Shown: one piece after another, positions 25,138-34,165 of the stretch | Layout of the letters: every line of letters starts with the position of its first letter | Position numbering within the stretch: position 1 is the stretch's first letter | Source of the DNA: Verrucomicrobiaceae bacterium | Lineage (GTDB): Bacteria > Verrucomicrobiota > Verrucomicrobiia > Verrucomicrobiales > Verrucomicrobiaceae | NCBI GenBank assembly: GCA_016713245.1 | Contig: JADJPM010000004.1 | Location: forward strand, 2,852,001 to 2,916,000 | Reading direction: 5' to 3' | Length of the DNA stretch: 64,000 nucleotides | The notes under the pieces: model-generated | The model's input: the letters and a program-made list of their open reading frames with translations, nothing else | Databases searched by the model: none | What the model was told of the DNA's origin: nothing | Made by a program: the position numbers and the translations under genes

Positions 25138-26565
25138 TTACTTCTTCGGCTCGGCGGGAGGCGGAGCAGGAACAGCGGCTGGAGCCTCAGCGGGTTTCAG
25201 CTCAGGCTTGGGAGTGGCCGGTGGGGTGACGGGCTTGTCCTTGATCTCGTTGGCGGGAGGGACGGAGATCGGCGGGGTGGTCACGGTGATTGGGGCGGGC
25301 TTTGCGGCGGCATCGGCGGAAGGTTTAGCTGGTTCTGCGGGAGGCGTGACGGGCTTGAGGCCGGGAATAGTGCCGGGGGTGAGGCCTGGAATGGTGGGAG
25401 CGGGTGCGGCGGGCTTGGCTTCCTCCTTTTTGAGGAGTTCGCTACGCTTCTTGAAGAGCGTGTTCACGGTGTATTCGGTCACCTGATAGACCCAGCCATC
25501 GCAGGCTTTCTCTTTGGCGAGCTTTTCTTCGAGAGTCTTTTTCTGGGCATCGAAATTCTCGTCGTTGGTCTTTTTGTCCTCGGGCTTCTCGTCCTTGGCG
25601 GCCTCACGCTTCTGCGGGATGGCGGCGGTGGTGGTGACGGTGAGGTACCATTTGTCGGCTCCATCGACGCTCTTCTTAGCCGCCTGGACGGTGTAGGTGA
25701 AGCCGTCGAAAGTGGTGAGCACCGCTTTGACGCCTTCCTTGAAGGTTTCGGCGGCTTTGTCCTTGGCGAGCACGTCGTCGAAGGAAGGACTGGAGAGGAA
25801 GCTGGAAAGGGCGGCTTTGGCATCATCGAGCTTTTCATCGGCCTTCGCACCTTCAAGGGCGAATTCGGTGTCGCTCTCGGCCTTCTTGGAGGCTTTCCAC
25901 GAGTCTTCGGCCTTCGGGGCGGTGACTTCGATGCTCTTGAGCTTGGAGACAGCGATAAAGTCTTTCAGCACCCAGGCTTCGGGTTTGTTTTCGAGATCGC
26001 TGAACTGGTTGGCGACCTCGTAGATGGTGTCTTCGTTTTTGAGGCGAACGAAGCGATTCCCCTGTGGGCCACCGCCAAACATGCTCATCTGGTCATCCTG
26101 GCCACCAGAGCTGGTGACTTTACCGCCGAGCACGAAAGATTCCTTCACGGTGCCGGACTCATCGAGCATCTCCACGAGCGTGCCGACGCCAAAGGCAGTG
26201 GCATCGCCAGGCGAGTTCACGCCGATCTTGCCCCAGGAATCTTTGCCGATGCGGCGGCCAGCTTTGATCTTTTCATACTTCAGGCCCATGAGCACGGTCT
26301 GGAGCTTTTCTTTGTTGGCGGGATAGCCACCACGATCAGCAACGATCCATTGATCGCCCTGGACGGTGACGGTGGTCTCCTGCTTGTCTTCCTTGATGCG
26401 GAGCTTCTTGATGCCGTTGATGTCAAAATCAGGCAGAAGGAGCTCACGCGTCTTGGTGGCACCGCTGCTGGCGCGGTTGAGGCGGGAGTTGCGCTGATTG
26501 CTCTGGTAGTAGGCCGCGCCAATGATGGCGGCGAGCAGCACGAGGAGAAGGATGATCTTTTTCAT
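25138..26565 (-). CDS. DUF4340 domain protein, last gene of gld ABC module 2
   Basis: A 475-residue protein with an N-terminal membrane anchor (IILLLVLLAAIIGAAYY), an extracytoplasmic DUF4340-type domain (PDFDINGIKKLRI, GYPANKEKLQTVLMGLKYE, RFVRLKNEDTIYEVANQFSDL), and a C-terminal Ala/Pro-rich tail of about 100 residues. It is shorter in the folded part than its paralogue in module 1 and has this extra low-complexity tail. Its leader contains two GAGAACC-like heptamers. It lies 35 bases after the gldG-like gene and ends at a strong terminator. Confidence 0.88.
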   Translation of the reverse strand: MKKIILLLVLLAAIIGAAYYQSNQRNSRLNRASSGATKTRELLLPDFDINGIKKLRIKEDKQETTVTVQGDQWIVADRGGYPANKEKLQTVLMGLKYEKIKAGRRIGKDSWGKIGVNSPGDATAFGVGTLVEMLDESGTVKESFVLGGKVTSSGGQDDQMSMFGGGPQGNRFVRLKNEDTIYEVANQFSDLENKPEAWVLKDFIAVSKLKSIEVTAPKAEDSWKASKKAESDTEFALEGAKADEKLDDAKAALSSFLSSPSFDDVLAKDKAAETFKEGVKAVLTTFDGFTYTVQAAKKSVDGADKWYLTVTTTAAIPQKREAAKDEKPEDKKTNDENFDAQKKTLEEKLAKEKACDGWVYQVTEYTVNTLFKKRSELLKKEEAKPAAPAPTIPGLTPGTIPGLKPVTPPAEPAKPSADAAAKPAPITVTTPPISVPPANEIKDKPVTPPATPKPELKPAEAPAAVPAPPPAEPKK

Positions 26566-26575
26566 GGTCGTTCGA

Positions 26576-26589
26576 GGTTCTCAGTTCTC
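26576..26589. repeat. Two 7-bp repeats in the DUF4340 leader
   Basis: The + strand reads GGTTCTC then AGTTCTC, that is GAGAACT GAGAACC on the transcribed strand, between the gldG-like stop and the DUF4340 start. The same heptamer occurs three times inside clpB at 35116-35136. Confidence 0.6.
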
Positions 26590-26600
26590 GGGTAAAGAGA

Positions 26601-28685
26601 TTAAGCGGCAGCAGTGAGGGAGCGGCGGCGCATGGCAAGGAGAAGGCCGACGACGCCGACGAGGAGCGGCACGCCGAGGACATTGAGGCTCTTGAGGAGG
26701 GTCTTTTGGAATTCGACCTCCTTGTTGACCTCCTTGCGAATGTCACGCACCTCACGGTCGATCTTGACGGAGTTTTTCTCCATCTCCTTGATGTTGTTCA
26801 TGGTGCCCTGGTCGATGATGAGCTGGCCTTTTTTGAGGTCGAGCTGAGGGCGGGCCTTGCTGAGCTGCTCGGCGATCTTCTGGCGCTCGGCTTCGAGGGA
26901 CACGAGTTTCGGACGATATTTCTCCTCCACTTCCTCGCGCATTTCTTTGAGCTTGGAGAAGGGGCGGATGGGGGATTTGCGATTGCGGACCTGGATGAGG
27001 TCGCCACCGCCAGCAAGGACTTCGACGGTGTTCAGCAGCATGGGGAGATTGCCACCATTGGTGACGAGCCCGACGCCGAGATCGCCCTGACGAAGGCAGA
27101 AGGCATCGTAGAGCATGTCGGCATCCGAGAAGACGATGACGTTGCGTTCGCTGTCGATGGACTCCTTGAGGCTGTCGTCCTTCTTGGGGGCGGCGGCAGT
27201 TGTGGCGGCAGGCGCAGGGGCAGCGGGGGCTGGTGAAGTAGGGACTGAAGGGGCTGGAGCGACGGCAGGGACGGCTGCTGCTGGTGCAGGAGCTGCGACG
27301 GGCGCGGTGGTGACGGAAACGGGAGGTGTGGTGGCCGTGGCGGCAGCTGCTGGAGCGGTGGCGTCCTGCTCGGCACCGCCGGTTTCTTTGGAGACGCCGG
27401 GGGCGTTCGGGCGGCCGTTCGGGAAGGCGCTCTTGAATTTACCTTTGATGTGGACACCGAGGACCAGCTTTTTGCCGCTGGCGGTGAAGTTCGTCATCGG
27501 CTCTCGGCGAAGTTTTTCGGCAGCGGCGGTGTCGATCATTTCGGAGGCTTCAGAGCTAGAGGCGAGCGTGGTAGCATCGAGGCCTTCTTTTTTGTCCATG
27601 CCGAAGGTGCCGGCATTCATGAGAGTGAAGGCTTGGAGGCCGGTGGTGAAGCGGCTTTCCTGGTTGATCGCCTTGGCGGGCAATTGAAGCGCGGTGGGCA
27701 TCATACGGCCCTGGAGCTGGCCGCGGTAATTCATGTCGGCGAGGACCATGTCCTTCTTGTAGTTGATGCCCCAGGCTTTGAAGAGGTTCGAGAGGTCGGA
27801 GGAGCCGTTGATCATGGTGCCGGGCTGGCCGGTCATGGGGTTTTGCTGGCTGCTCATGGCCTGGGCGAGGAGGCTCTGCGGGTCCACAAAGGCCACCACA
27901 TTGCCGCCGCCGAGGAGATACTGGTCGATGGCGAATTCAGCGGTCTCGGTGATGTCGGCCGGATGGATGACGAGGAGGACGGTGATGTCCTTGTCGATTT
28001 TGTCCGTGGAGAAAGGCACTTCGCGGACTTCGTAATCGGCGCGGAGTTGCTGGATGACGGCCCAGGCCTCACCGCCGCGCTGGCGCTGCATCATGGCCAT
28101 GGGATTGCCGCCGATCTGCATGGCACTCATGAAGCCGATGATGGTCTTGGTGGGCTTGATGACCTTGGCAATGGCACGGGAGACTTCGTATTCGAGGGAG
28201 GTGGCGTCATCGGGGCTGAGGAAAGGCAGCACTTCCTTGCGGTCGAGACTCTGCACAGTCATGCCGAGGTAGATGTTGTCGCCCTCTTGATTGACCTGCA
28301 TGCCGCGGACTTCGTCTTCCTTGGCTTTGTCTTCCTCATCGGTATCCGGGTTCGGATGGATGACTTCGAGGACGACGTTGTTGCTGCCCTGCTTTTCATA
28401 TTCGAGGAGGAGATCCTCGATGGTGCGGGCGTGGGGCTTGAGCAGGTTTGGCATCACCCGGTCATCGTTCGTGGCGTAAAACTTGATGGTGACCGGTTCG
28501 TCCGCGTTGATGCGGCTGAGAATGTTCTTGGTGCCGGGGGAGAGGGTGTAGAGGCCGTCCTCGGTGAGATCGAGGCGGAAATTACCAAAGCCCACGCCAC
28601 CAACGAGGAAGTTGATGGCGGCGATGACGGCGATGGTCAGCAGGGTGGTGATGCCAAAGGCGGCTGTCTTGGTGGAAGCACTCAT
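26601..28685 (-). CDS. GldG-like ABC transporter auxiliary protein, module 2
   Basis: A 694-residue protein. The N-terminal membrane helix (ITTLLTIAVIAAINFLVGG) is followed by the conserved FRLDLTEDGLYTLSPGT segment and the extracytoplasmic ABC_transp_aux domain (IGGNPMAMMQRQRGGEAW, GGGNVVAFVDPQSL). An Ala/Pro/Thr-rich insertion of about 70 residues interrupts the domain. Near the C-terminus a charged helical coiled-coil-like segment (EMREEVEEKYRPKLVSLEAE) precedes a last membrane helix (VLGVPLLVGVVGLLLAMRR). It is about 190 residues longer than the module 1 protein. It is co-directional with the permease gene. Confidence 0.9.
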   Translation of the reverse strand: MSASTKTAAFGITTLLTIAVIAAINFLVGGVGFGNFRLDLTEDGLYTLSPGTKNILSRINADEPVTIKFYATNDDRVMPNLLKPHARTIEDLLLEYEKQGSNNVVLEVIHPNPDTDEEDKAKEDEVRGMQVNQEGDNIYLGMTVQSLDRKEVLPFLSPDDATSLEYEVSRAIAKVIKPTKTIIGFMSAMQIGGNPMAMMQRQRGGEAWAVIQQLRADYEVREVPFSTDKIDKDITVLLVIHPADITETAEFAIDQYLLGGGNVVAFVDPQSLLAQAMSSQQNPMTGQPGTMINGSSDLSNLFKAWGINYKKDMVLADMNYRGQLQGRMMPTALQLPAKAINQESRFTTGLQAFTLMNAGTFGMDKKEGLDATTLASSSEASEMIDTAAAEKLRREPMTNFTASGKKLVLGVHIKGKFKSAFPNGRPNAPGVSKETGGAEQDATAPAAAATATTPPVSVTTAPVAAPAPAAAVPAVAPAPSVPTSPAPAAPAPAATTAAAPKKDDSLKESIDSERNVIVFSDADMLYDAFCLRQGDLGVGLVTNGGNLPMLLNTVEVLAGGGDLIQVRNRKSPIRPFSKLKEMREEVEEKYRPKLVSLEAERQKIAEQLSKARPQLDLKKGQLIIDQGTMNNIKEMEKNSVKIDREVRDIRKEVNKEVEFQKTLLKSLNVLGVPLLVGVVGLLLAMRRRSLTAAA

Positions 28686-28733
28686 GGCTGGTGGAAGGGG
28701 ATGAGGGATGAGAGAAAAAGGATGGGGGATCGA

Positions 28734-29492
28734 TCAGGCACGCTTCGAACGGAGACCGAGGTCGGTCACGAGCAGGGCGGCGGCGATGACGGAGACGAAG
28801 TAGAGCACGTCGCGAAGGACGAAGATGCCCTTGGTCATTTCAAAGAAGTGATCCATGAAGCTGAAGTAGCTCACGAAGCGCACGAGCCACTCAAAGCCGT
28901 TCGGCACGGCGTTCACGATGGCCTGGGTGATGCCAGGATCACCGATGAGGGCGATGACGAGGCAGAAGGCCACGCTGATGATGAAGCACACCACCTGGCT
29001 GCGGGTGAAGGCGCTGATGGCGCTGGTCACGGCGAGGCAGGCCATGGCGTAGAGGTAGCTGGCGACGTAGCCGCTGATGATCGGACCGCTGTCAGGATCG
29101 CCGAGGTAGCCGACGGTCATCGCGATGGTGAAGGTGAGGCCGAGGCCGATGGCCCAGACGAAGGCAGCGGCGAAGAATTTGCCCAAAATAGCCTGCCAGG
29201 GGGAGACAGGCATGGTCATGAGCAATTCGATGGTGCCGAGGCGATGCTCTTCCGACCACAGACGCATGCCCACGGCAGGAGCGAGCACGGTGTAGATCCA
29301 CGGATGCCAGACGAAGAAGCGTGTGGCGAGGGACACGTCATCGCTGTCGAGGATGCGGGAGAAGAAGAAGGTGAAGCCCTGCGAGGCGAGCAGGAAGATC
29401 ACCACGATGACGTAGAGCACCGGGGAGTTGAAGTAGGCCAGGAACTCGCGTTTGAAGACGGTCAGGGTGTTTTCGATGTCACGTTTGTTCAT
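28734..29492 (-). CDS. ABC-2 type permease (GldF-like), module 2
   Basis: A 252-residue polytopic membrane protein from the ATG at 29492 (MNKRDIENTLTVFKREF); the longer frame to 29594 overlaps the upstream ATPase gene and looks non-coding. About six helices are visible and the EEHRLGTIELLMTMPVSPW element is conserved. It has the same length as the module 1 permease. The leader is pyrimidine-rich. Confidence 0.92.
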   Translation of the reverse strand: MNKRDIENTLTVFKREFLAYFNSPVLYVIVVIFLLASQGFTFFFSRILDSDDVSLATRFFVWHPWIYTVLAPAVGMRLWSEEHRLGTIELLMTMPVSPWQAILGKFFAAAFVWAIGLGLTFTIAMTVGYLGDPDSGPIISGYVASYLYAMACLAVTSAISAFTRSQVVCFIISVAFCLVIALIGDPGITQAIVNAVPNGFEWLVRFVSYFSFMDHFFEMTKGIFVLRDVLYFVSVIAAALLVTDLGLRSKRA

Positions 29493-29541
29493 GATAGTCG
29501 GGAAGGATGGAAGTTGAAGCAGAGACTTGGAGCGAGGGGGC

Positions 29542-30279
29542 TTATTCGCCCTTTTTCGCGATTTCAGAGCGGGTGATGCTGCGGAAGACCTCATCGAGGC
29601 TGTTGCAGCCAGGGACGATCTTGCGGAGTTGTTCGGGGGTGCCGTCAGCTACCACTTTGCCGCGATCAATGATCATGGCACGCGAGCAGGCGGCATCGAC
29701 TTCTTCGAGGATGTGCGTGGAGAAGATGATGGCCTTGTTCTGGCCCATGCGCTTGATCATGCCGCGCACTTCGTGCTTTTGATTGGGGTCGAGACCATCG
29801 GTAGGCTCGTCGAGGATGAGCACTTCGGGATCGTGGATGATGCTCTGGGCAAAGCAGGTGCGGTGGCGATAACCTTTGGAAAGGGTGTCCACGCTCTGGT
29901 TGCGCACGTTGTCGAGGAAGCAGAGATCGAGCACGCGGTCGATGGCCTTCGAGCGTGCCGCGCCATGCATGCCGCGGAGTTCAGCGCAGAAGCCGAGGAA
30001 GCTGGCCACGGTCATGTCCGAATACAGCGGCGCGTTTTCTGGCAAGTAGCCGAGCATCTGCTTCGCCTTTTCGGGCTCCTCCAGCATGTCGATGCCGCCA
30101 AGGGAGACGGAGCCGCTGGTGGGCCGGAAGTAGCCGGTGACCATGCGCATGGTGGTGGACTTGCCGGCGCCGTTCGGCCCGAGGAAGCCGAGCACTTCGC
30201 CTTTTTCGACTTTGAAGGAGACGTCATCGACGGCGACCTTCGAGCCGAACTCTTTTCGGAGGTTCTTCACCTGGATCAT
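29542..30279 (-). CDS. ABC transporter ATP-binding protein (GldA-like), module 2
   Basis: A 245-residue ATPase from the ATG at 30279 (MIQVKNLRKEFG); upstream codons are low-quality. Walker A is GPNGAGKSTT, the signature LSKGYRHRTCFAQSI and Walker B VLILDEPTDGLDP, followed by STHILEEVDAACSRAM. It lacks the ~75-residue C-terminal extension of the module 1 ATPase. It is the first gene of the second module, under the promoter at 30395-30422. Confidence 0.94.
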   Translation of the reverse strand: MIQVKNLRKEFGSKVAVDDVSFKVEKGEVLGFLGPNGAGKSTTMRMVTGYFRPTSGSVSLGGIDMLEEPEKAKQMLGYLPENAPLYSDMTVASFLGFCAELRGMHGAARSKAIDRVLDLCFLDNVRNQSVDTLSKGYRHRTCFAQSIIHDPEVLILDEPTDGLDPNQKHEVRGMIKRMGQNKAIIFSTHILEEVDAACSRAMIIDRGKVVADGTPEQLRKIVPGCNSLDEVFRSITRSEIAKKGE

Positions 30280-30394
30280 AGGTTGGGTGGTTGGTTTTTG
30301 GAGGCTGGTGGGTAGAGAGAAAGCAAAACGTTTCCGCATTCGTGGCGGGTCCAAACAACTCGCCAGCCTGCGGGACGTTGAGAAACGCGGCCCG

Positions 30395-30422
30395 CTTATA
30401 GGTAAGTGTCGTTTTTTCTCAA
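30395..30422 (-). promoter_or_regulatory. Sigma-70-like promoter for gld module 2
   Basis: On the minus strand TTGAGA is followed after 16 bases by TATAAG, about 115 bases upstream of the ATPase start. It lies in the 255-base divergent gap shared with coaD, which may have its own promoter on the other strand. Confidence 0.55.
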
Positions 30423-30534
30423 CCGAAAATTTGTGCCTACCATGTAAATGCATTGCCACACACGAAAAGGCCGGACGTTGCCGTTTCCGAAAGTCCTCCT
30501 ACAATCCCCTGCCCTCCCCGACCCGCCCTCCACC

Positions 30535-31017
30535 ATGCGCCTCGCCATCTATCCCGGCAGTTTTGATCCCATCACCAATGGGCACCTCGATGTCATCCAG
30601 CGTGCTGCGGGGCTCTTCGACCGCCTGATCGTGGCCGTGGCGCGGGACAATGCCAAAAACAGCCTTTTCAGCGTCGCTGACCGAGTTTCCCTCGTGAAGG
30701 AGGCCACGGCGGGCATCGCCAATCTGGAGGTCATGCCATTCGAAGGTCTCCTAGTGAATTTCGCCCGCGACAACGGGGCCTGTGCCCTCGTTCGAGGCCT
30801 GCGAGCGGTGTCGGACTTCGAGTTCGAATTCCAGCTCGCCTTGATGAACCGCAAGCTGGAGCCGAACCTCGAAACGCTCTTCTTGATGCCGCGAGAAGAG
30901 TTCACCTACATCAGCAGCCGTCTGGTGAAGGAAATCGGCCGCTTGGGTGGCAATATCGAGCCCTTTGCCCCCGCCAACGTGGTCACCGCTCTCAAGGAGA
31001 GGTATGCGCAGGCGTAA
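30535..31017 (+). CDS. coaD: Phosphopantetheine adenylyltransferase
   Basis: A 160-residue enzyme from the ATG at 30535 (MRLAIYPGSFDPITNGH). It transfers AMP to 4'-phosphopantetheine in coenzyme A synthesis. The nucleotidyltransferase T/HXGH motif is TNGH, the YPGSFDP start is canonical, and the C-terminal YISSRLVKEI matches the family motif. The length is normal. The start is preceded by a C-rich stretch without a Shine-Dalgarno. It stands alone on the plus strand, divergent from gld module 2. Confidence 0.97.
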   Translation: MRLAIYPGSFDPITNGHLDVIQRAAGLFDRLIVAVARDNAKNSLFSVADRVSLVKEATAGIANLEVMPFEGLLVNFARDNGACALVRGLRAVSDFEFEFQLALMNRKLEPNLETLFLMPREEFTYISSRLVKEIGRLGGNIEPFAPANVVTALKERYAQA

Positions 31018-31133
31018 CGATTGGGCAAGAATCGCCCCGTCGGGTCCGCTTTCGATCAAAAACCAGCCATGGGGCCAATTGGGGCGCTTTGCCCATTGCC
31101 CTTCAGCCTGTTCCCCCTTCCCTTTCATTTGCC

Positions 31134-32291
31134 ATGAAGCTCCCCGCTCTTCTCCTCACCCTCGCGACCGTCTCTGCCTTCGGCCAAGGTGCCTCGCAGG
31201 CACCGCGTCATGAATCTCTAAGGCAAGAACTGCGCCTCAGCGTGGAGCGTGGCCTGAACTTCCTTCGCAGCCAGCAGAACAAACAAACTGGCCAGTGGGG
31301 CGAAGCCGAGCCAGTGGCCATCACCGGGCTCGCCGTGACCAGTTTCATGCTCGATCCGAATCGCAAGCCGGGCGATCCCGTGCCCGCTGAGGTCGAGGCC
31401 GGCACCCGTTACCTCCTCAGCCAGGCGAAGCCAGACGGCTCCATCACCATCAAAGCACGCGCAACCTACAACACCGCGCTCGCCCTCACGGCGCTGATGC
31501 TCAATCCCAAGCCGGAGAACGAGGAAATCATGCTCAAGGCTCGTCGTTACCTCGTCACCCGCCAGCTCGATCTCGATGAGAAAGGCAAGAACGACGCCGC
31601 CACGGATGGTGGCATCGGTTACGGCGAGGAAAAAGCCACTCACGCCGATCTCTCGAACACCACCTTTGCCCTCGAAGCACTTTATTACGCCCAGTCGCTG
31701 CTTGCCGACAAAGGCGATGCCGCCAAGAACGAGCCGCAGCTCAACTTTGCCGCCGCCATCGACTTCATCCAGCGCTGCCAGAACCGCCCCGAGAGCAACA
31801 AATCGAGCTGGGTGAGCAAAGACCCCGCCGACGCCGGTGGCTTCATCTACAACCCCACCGAGACCCGCGGGGCCAAAGTCCAGCTTCCCGATGGCCGCAT
31901 CGCTTTGCGCAGCTACGGCAGCATCAGCTACGCGGGCCTGCTCAGCTTCATTTATGCCGGGCTCGATAAGAATGACGACCGCGTGAAGGCCGTGCTCGAA
32001 TGGCTCAAGAACAACTACACCGTCGAGGAGAACCCCGGCCTCGGCGCCCAAGGCCTCTACTATTACTACCACACCATGAGCAAGGCCCTCGCCATCGCCC
32101 AAGTGGACTTGATTCAAACGAAGGATGGCAAAACCATCGACTGGCGTGCCGACATCACCGCGAAGCTGCTCAACCTCCAAAAAGGCGATGGTTCCTGGCT
32201 CAACACCGAAGGCCGGTGGATGGAAAGCGATCCCGCACTTTCCACCTGCTACATCCTGATGGCGCTGGGACGCATTCATCAGACGCTCTGA
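31134..32291 (+). CDS. Secreted prenyltransferase/squalene-cyclase-fold repeat protein
   Basis: A 385-residue protein from the ATG at 31134 with a signal peptide (MKLPALLLTLATVSAFGQ). The mature part is an alpha/alpha-toroid of the kind seen in prenyltransferase and squalene-cyclase repeats: LSVERGLNFLRSQQN with TGQWGE, AITGLAVTSFML, NTALALTALMLN, YGSISYAGLLSFIYAGLD and GDGSWLN. A cyclase DXDD motif was not seen, so it is probably not a terpene cyclase. Such secreted toroid proteins are common in Planctomycetes and Verrucomicrobia, of unknown role. Its stop lies about 110 bases before fabV. Confidence 0.85.
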   Translation: MKLPALLLTLATVSAFGQGASQAPRHESLRQELRLSVERGLNFLRSQQNKQTGQWGEAEPVAITGLAVTSFMLDPNRKPGDPVPAEVEAGTRYLLSQAKPDGSITIKARATYNTALALTALMLNPKPENEEIMLKARRYLVTRQLDLDEKGKNDAATDGGIGYGEEKATHADLSNTTFALEALYYAQSLLADKGDAAKNEPQLNFAAAIDFIQRCQNRPESNKSSWVSKDPADAGGFIYNPTETRGAKVQLPDGRIALRSYGSISYAGLLSFIYAGLDKNDDRVKAVLEWLKNNYTVEENPGLGAQGLYYYYHTMSKALAIAQVDLIQTKDGKTIDWRADITAKLLNLQKGDGSWLNTEGRWMESDPALSTCYILMALGRIHQTL

Positions 32292-32398
32292 TCGCGAGCG
32301 AAGCTCAGCGTGACATGCGGATGGTGAATTCCACCATCGCAAAACCATTTGCCAGCCCTCATGCAGCGGTTAACGGCACCGCGTTCCCATCACCAACT

Positions 32399-33589
32399 AT
32401 GATCGTCACACCCAAAATTCGTGGATTCATCTGCACCACCGCACACCCCACCGGTTGCGCCAAGCATGTCGCCGACCAGATCGCCCTCGTGAAGAGCCGC
32501 GGCCCGATTGCCAACGGACCGAAGAAGGTTCTCGTCGTCGGTTCCTCCACGGGTTACGGCCTCGCCTCACGCATCGCGGCCGCCTTCGGCTCGAATGCGG
32601 CCACCATCGGGGTGTTCTTTGAAAAACCGGCGGAAGAAGATCGCTGCGGCACCACCGGATGGTACAACTCTGCGGCCTTTGAGACCGAAGCCAAGGCCGC
32701 AGGCCTCTACGCACGCTCCTTCAATGGCGATGCTTACTCCGATGCGATGAAGGCGGACGTCATCGCCGCCATCAAAGCGGATCTCGGCCAGGTGGATTGC
32801 GTCATTTACTCCCTCGCCAGCCCACGCCGCACGCATCCGAAGACCGGCGAGGTCTTCAAATCTTGCCTCAAGCCCATCGGTGGCACCTACACGAACAAGA
32901 ACCTCAACACCGGCACCGGCGTCGTGAACGAAGTCACCATCGAGCCAGCCAACGACGACGAGATCGCCCAAACGGTCGCCGTCATGGGCGGTGAAGACTG
33001 GGAAATGTGGATCGACGAACTGCAAAGCGCCGGCGTGCTCGCTCAAGGCGTGCAGACCGTGGCCTACAGTTACATCGGGCCTGAAGTCACCTGGCCCATC
33101 TACAAGAACGGCACCATTGGCCGTGCCAAAGAAGACGTCGAACGTGCCCAGCGTGCCCTCGATGCCAAGCTGGCCCCCATCGGCGGCAAGGCCTGGGTTT
33201 CCGTCAACAAAGCCCTCGTGACTCAAGCGAGCAGCGCCATCCCGGTGGTGCCCCTCTACATTTCCCTGCTCTACAAGGTCATGAAGGCCGAGGGCACTCA
33301 CGAGGATTGCATCGAGCAGATGGACCGTCTCTTCCGCGACCGACTCTACAACGGCCAGCCGCAGCCTGATGAGGCGGGCCGCATCCGCGTGGACGATTGG
33401 GAAATGAAGCCTGCCGTTCAGCAACTCGTCGATGACCGCTGGAAGGAAGTGAATACCGAAAACTTCGCCCAGCTCGGCGATTTCGAAGGCTACCAATCCA
33501 GCTTCCTGCGTCTCTTTGGCTTCGGTCTCGATGGCGTGGATTACGCCGCTGACGTGGATGTGAACGTCCGCGTGCCTTCGCTGGGCTAG
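32399..33589 (+). CDS. fabV: Trans-2-enoyl-ACP/CoA reductase FabV
   Basis: A 396-residue enzyme, the usual length for FabV, which reduces the enoyl-ACP double bond in fatty acid synthesis. The start at 32399 gives MIVTPKIRGFICTTAHP; the upstream codons of the same frame lie across the previous gene and are not part of it. Visible motifs are the NADH-binding VLVVGSSTGYGLASRIAAAF, YSLASPRRTHP and the Y-X8-K active-site segment around YSYIGPEVTWPIYKNG. FabV enzymes are naturally less sensitive to triclosan than FabI. No other fab genes are adjacent. Confidence 0.96.
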   Translation: MIVTPKIRGFICTTAHPTGCAKHVADQIALVKSRGPIANGPKKVLVVGSSTGYGLASRIAAAFGSNAATIGVFFEKPAEEDRCGTTGWYNSAAFETEAKAAGLYARSFNGDAYSDAMKADVIAAIKADLGQVDCVIYSLASPRRTHPKTGEVFKSCLKPIGGTYTNKNLNTGTGVVNEVTIEPANDDEIAQTVAVMGGEDWEMWIDELQSAGVLAQGVQTVAYSYIGPEVTWPIYKNGTIGRAKEDVERAQRALDAKLAPIGGKAWVSVNKALVTQASSAIPVVPLYISLLYKVMKAEGTHEDCIEQMDRLFRDRLYNGQPQPDEAGRIRVDDWEMKPAVQQLVDDRWKEVNTENFAQLGDFEGYQSSFLRLFGFGLDGVDYAADVDVNVRVPSLG

Positions 33590-33649
33590 AGCATCTTAAA
33601 TTCTTGTCATTGGTGAACTACGAGTTGCAGATGAAAAAGAAGGGGCGGA

Positions 33650-34165
33650 ATGTCGCCTTGGGAAAAGCTGGGCATTGATTGGCAAGACTTTCATCCGAAG
33701 GCCAAAAGTATCCTGGATGATCCATTCTTTTGGGACTGCACAAATGCCTTCTCCCCTAATGGTAATGACACAGGAGCCGATTTGCTGGAAGGTTACCGTG
33801 AACGGTTGAAGAAGAATAAAGAGGGACATTCAGCCAAATTCATCGAGGCCCTCGCAAAACGCTGGGGCTACAATGGATGCACGGATATGGATGAAGAAAC
33901 TCGAGATGAGGCAGATGTTGCTCTTGCATTTGCCGATATAAAGCTACGGGGGCGTTGCGATGCACAAGCACGCCAAATCGCACTTGATGCCATCAAGAAC
34001 CAACGTCGGATCGCACATGACGAAACCGACCCGCCACATCTGCAGGAGCGTCTAAAGGCTTTGGAGCAGATTGAAGCCAAGTTGATCACGGTGGCGAATT
34101 TTGAAATCAGGCATCACCTCTTCTCAAACACCACCTTCCCGCTCTTCAGCGTCGCGGTGATGTGA
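33650..34165 (+). CDS. Small cytoplasmic protein of unknown function
   Basis: A 171-residue protein with no signal peptide or membrane segment. The N-terminal part (FHPKAKSILDDPFFWDC, then SPNGNDTGADLLEGYRE) weakly recalls YfeS-type proteins, but I am not certain of the family. It is rich in charged helices. Its last 52 bases overlap the 3' end of the convergent clpB gene, and the terminal residues (LFSNTTFPLFSVAVM) are encoded by that overlap, so the original stop may have been lost and the reading frame extended into clpB. Confidence 0.6.
   Translation: MSPWEKLGIDWQDFHPKAKSILDDPFFWDCTNAFSPNGNDTGADLLEGYRERLKKNKEGHSAKFIEALAKRWGYNGCTDMDEETRDEADVALAFADIKLRGRCDAQARQIALDAIKNQRRIAHDETDPPHLQERLKALEQIEAKLITVANFEIRHHLFSNTTFPLFSVAVM

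Noticed and set aside
27450..29576. A 708-codon open frame on the plus strand, rich in Gly, His, Glu and Asp
   Set aside because: It lies opposite the GldG-like and permease genes of module 2, whose sense translations carry recognisable domains. The composition is typical of an antisense shadow.
32000..32398. N-terminal extension of FabV
   Set aside because: The same frame is open back to 32000, but this part overlaps the end of the secreted toroid protein in another frame, lacks FabV similarity, and FabV of normal length begins at 32399.
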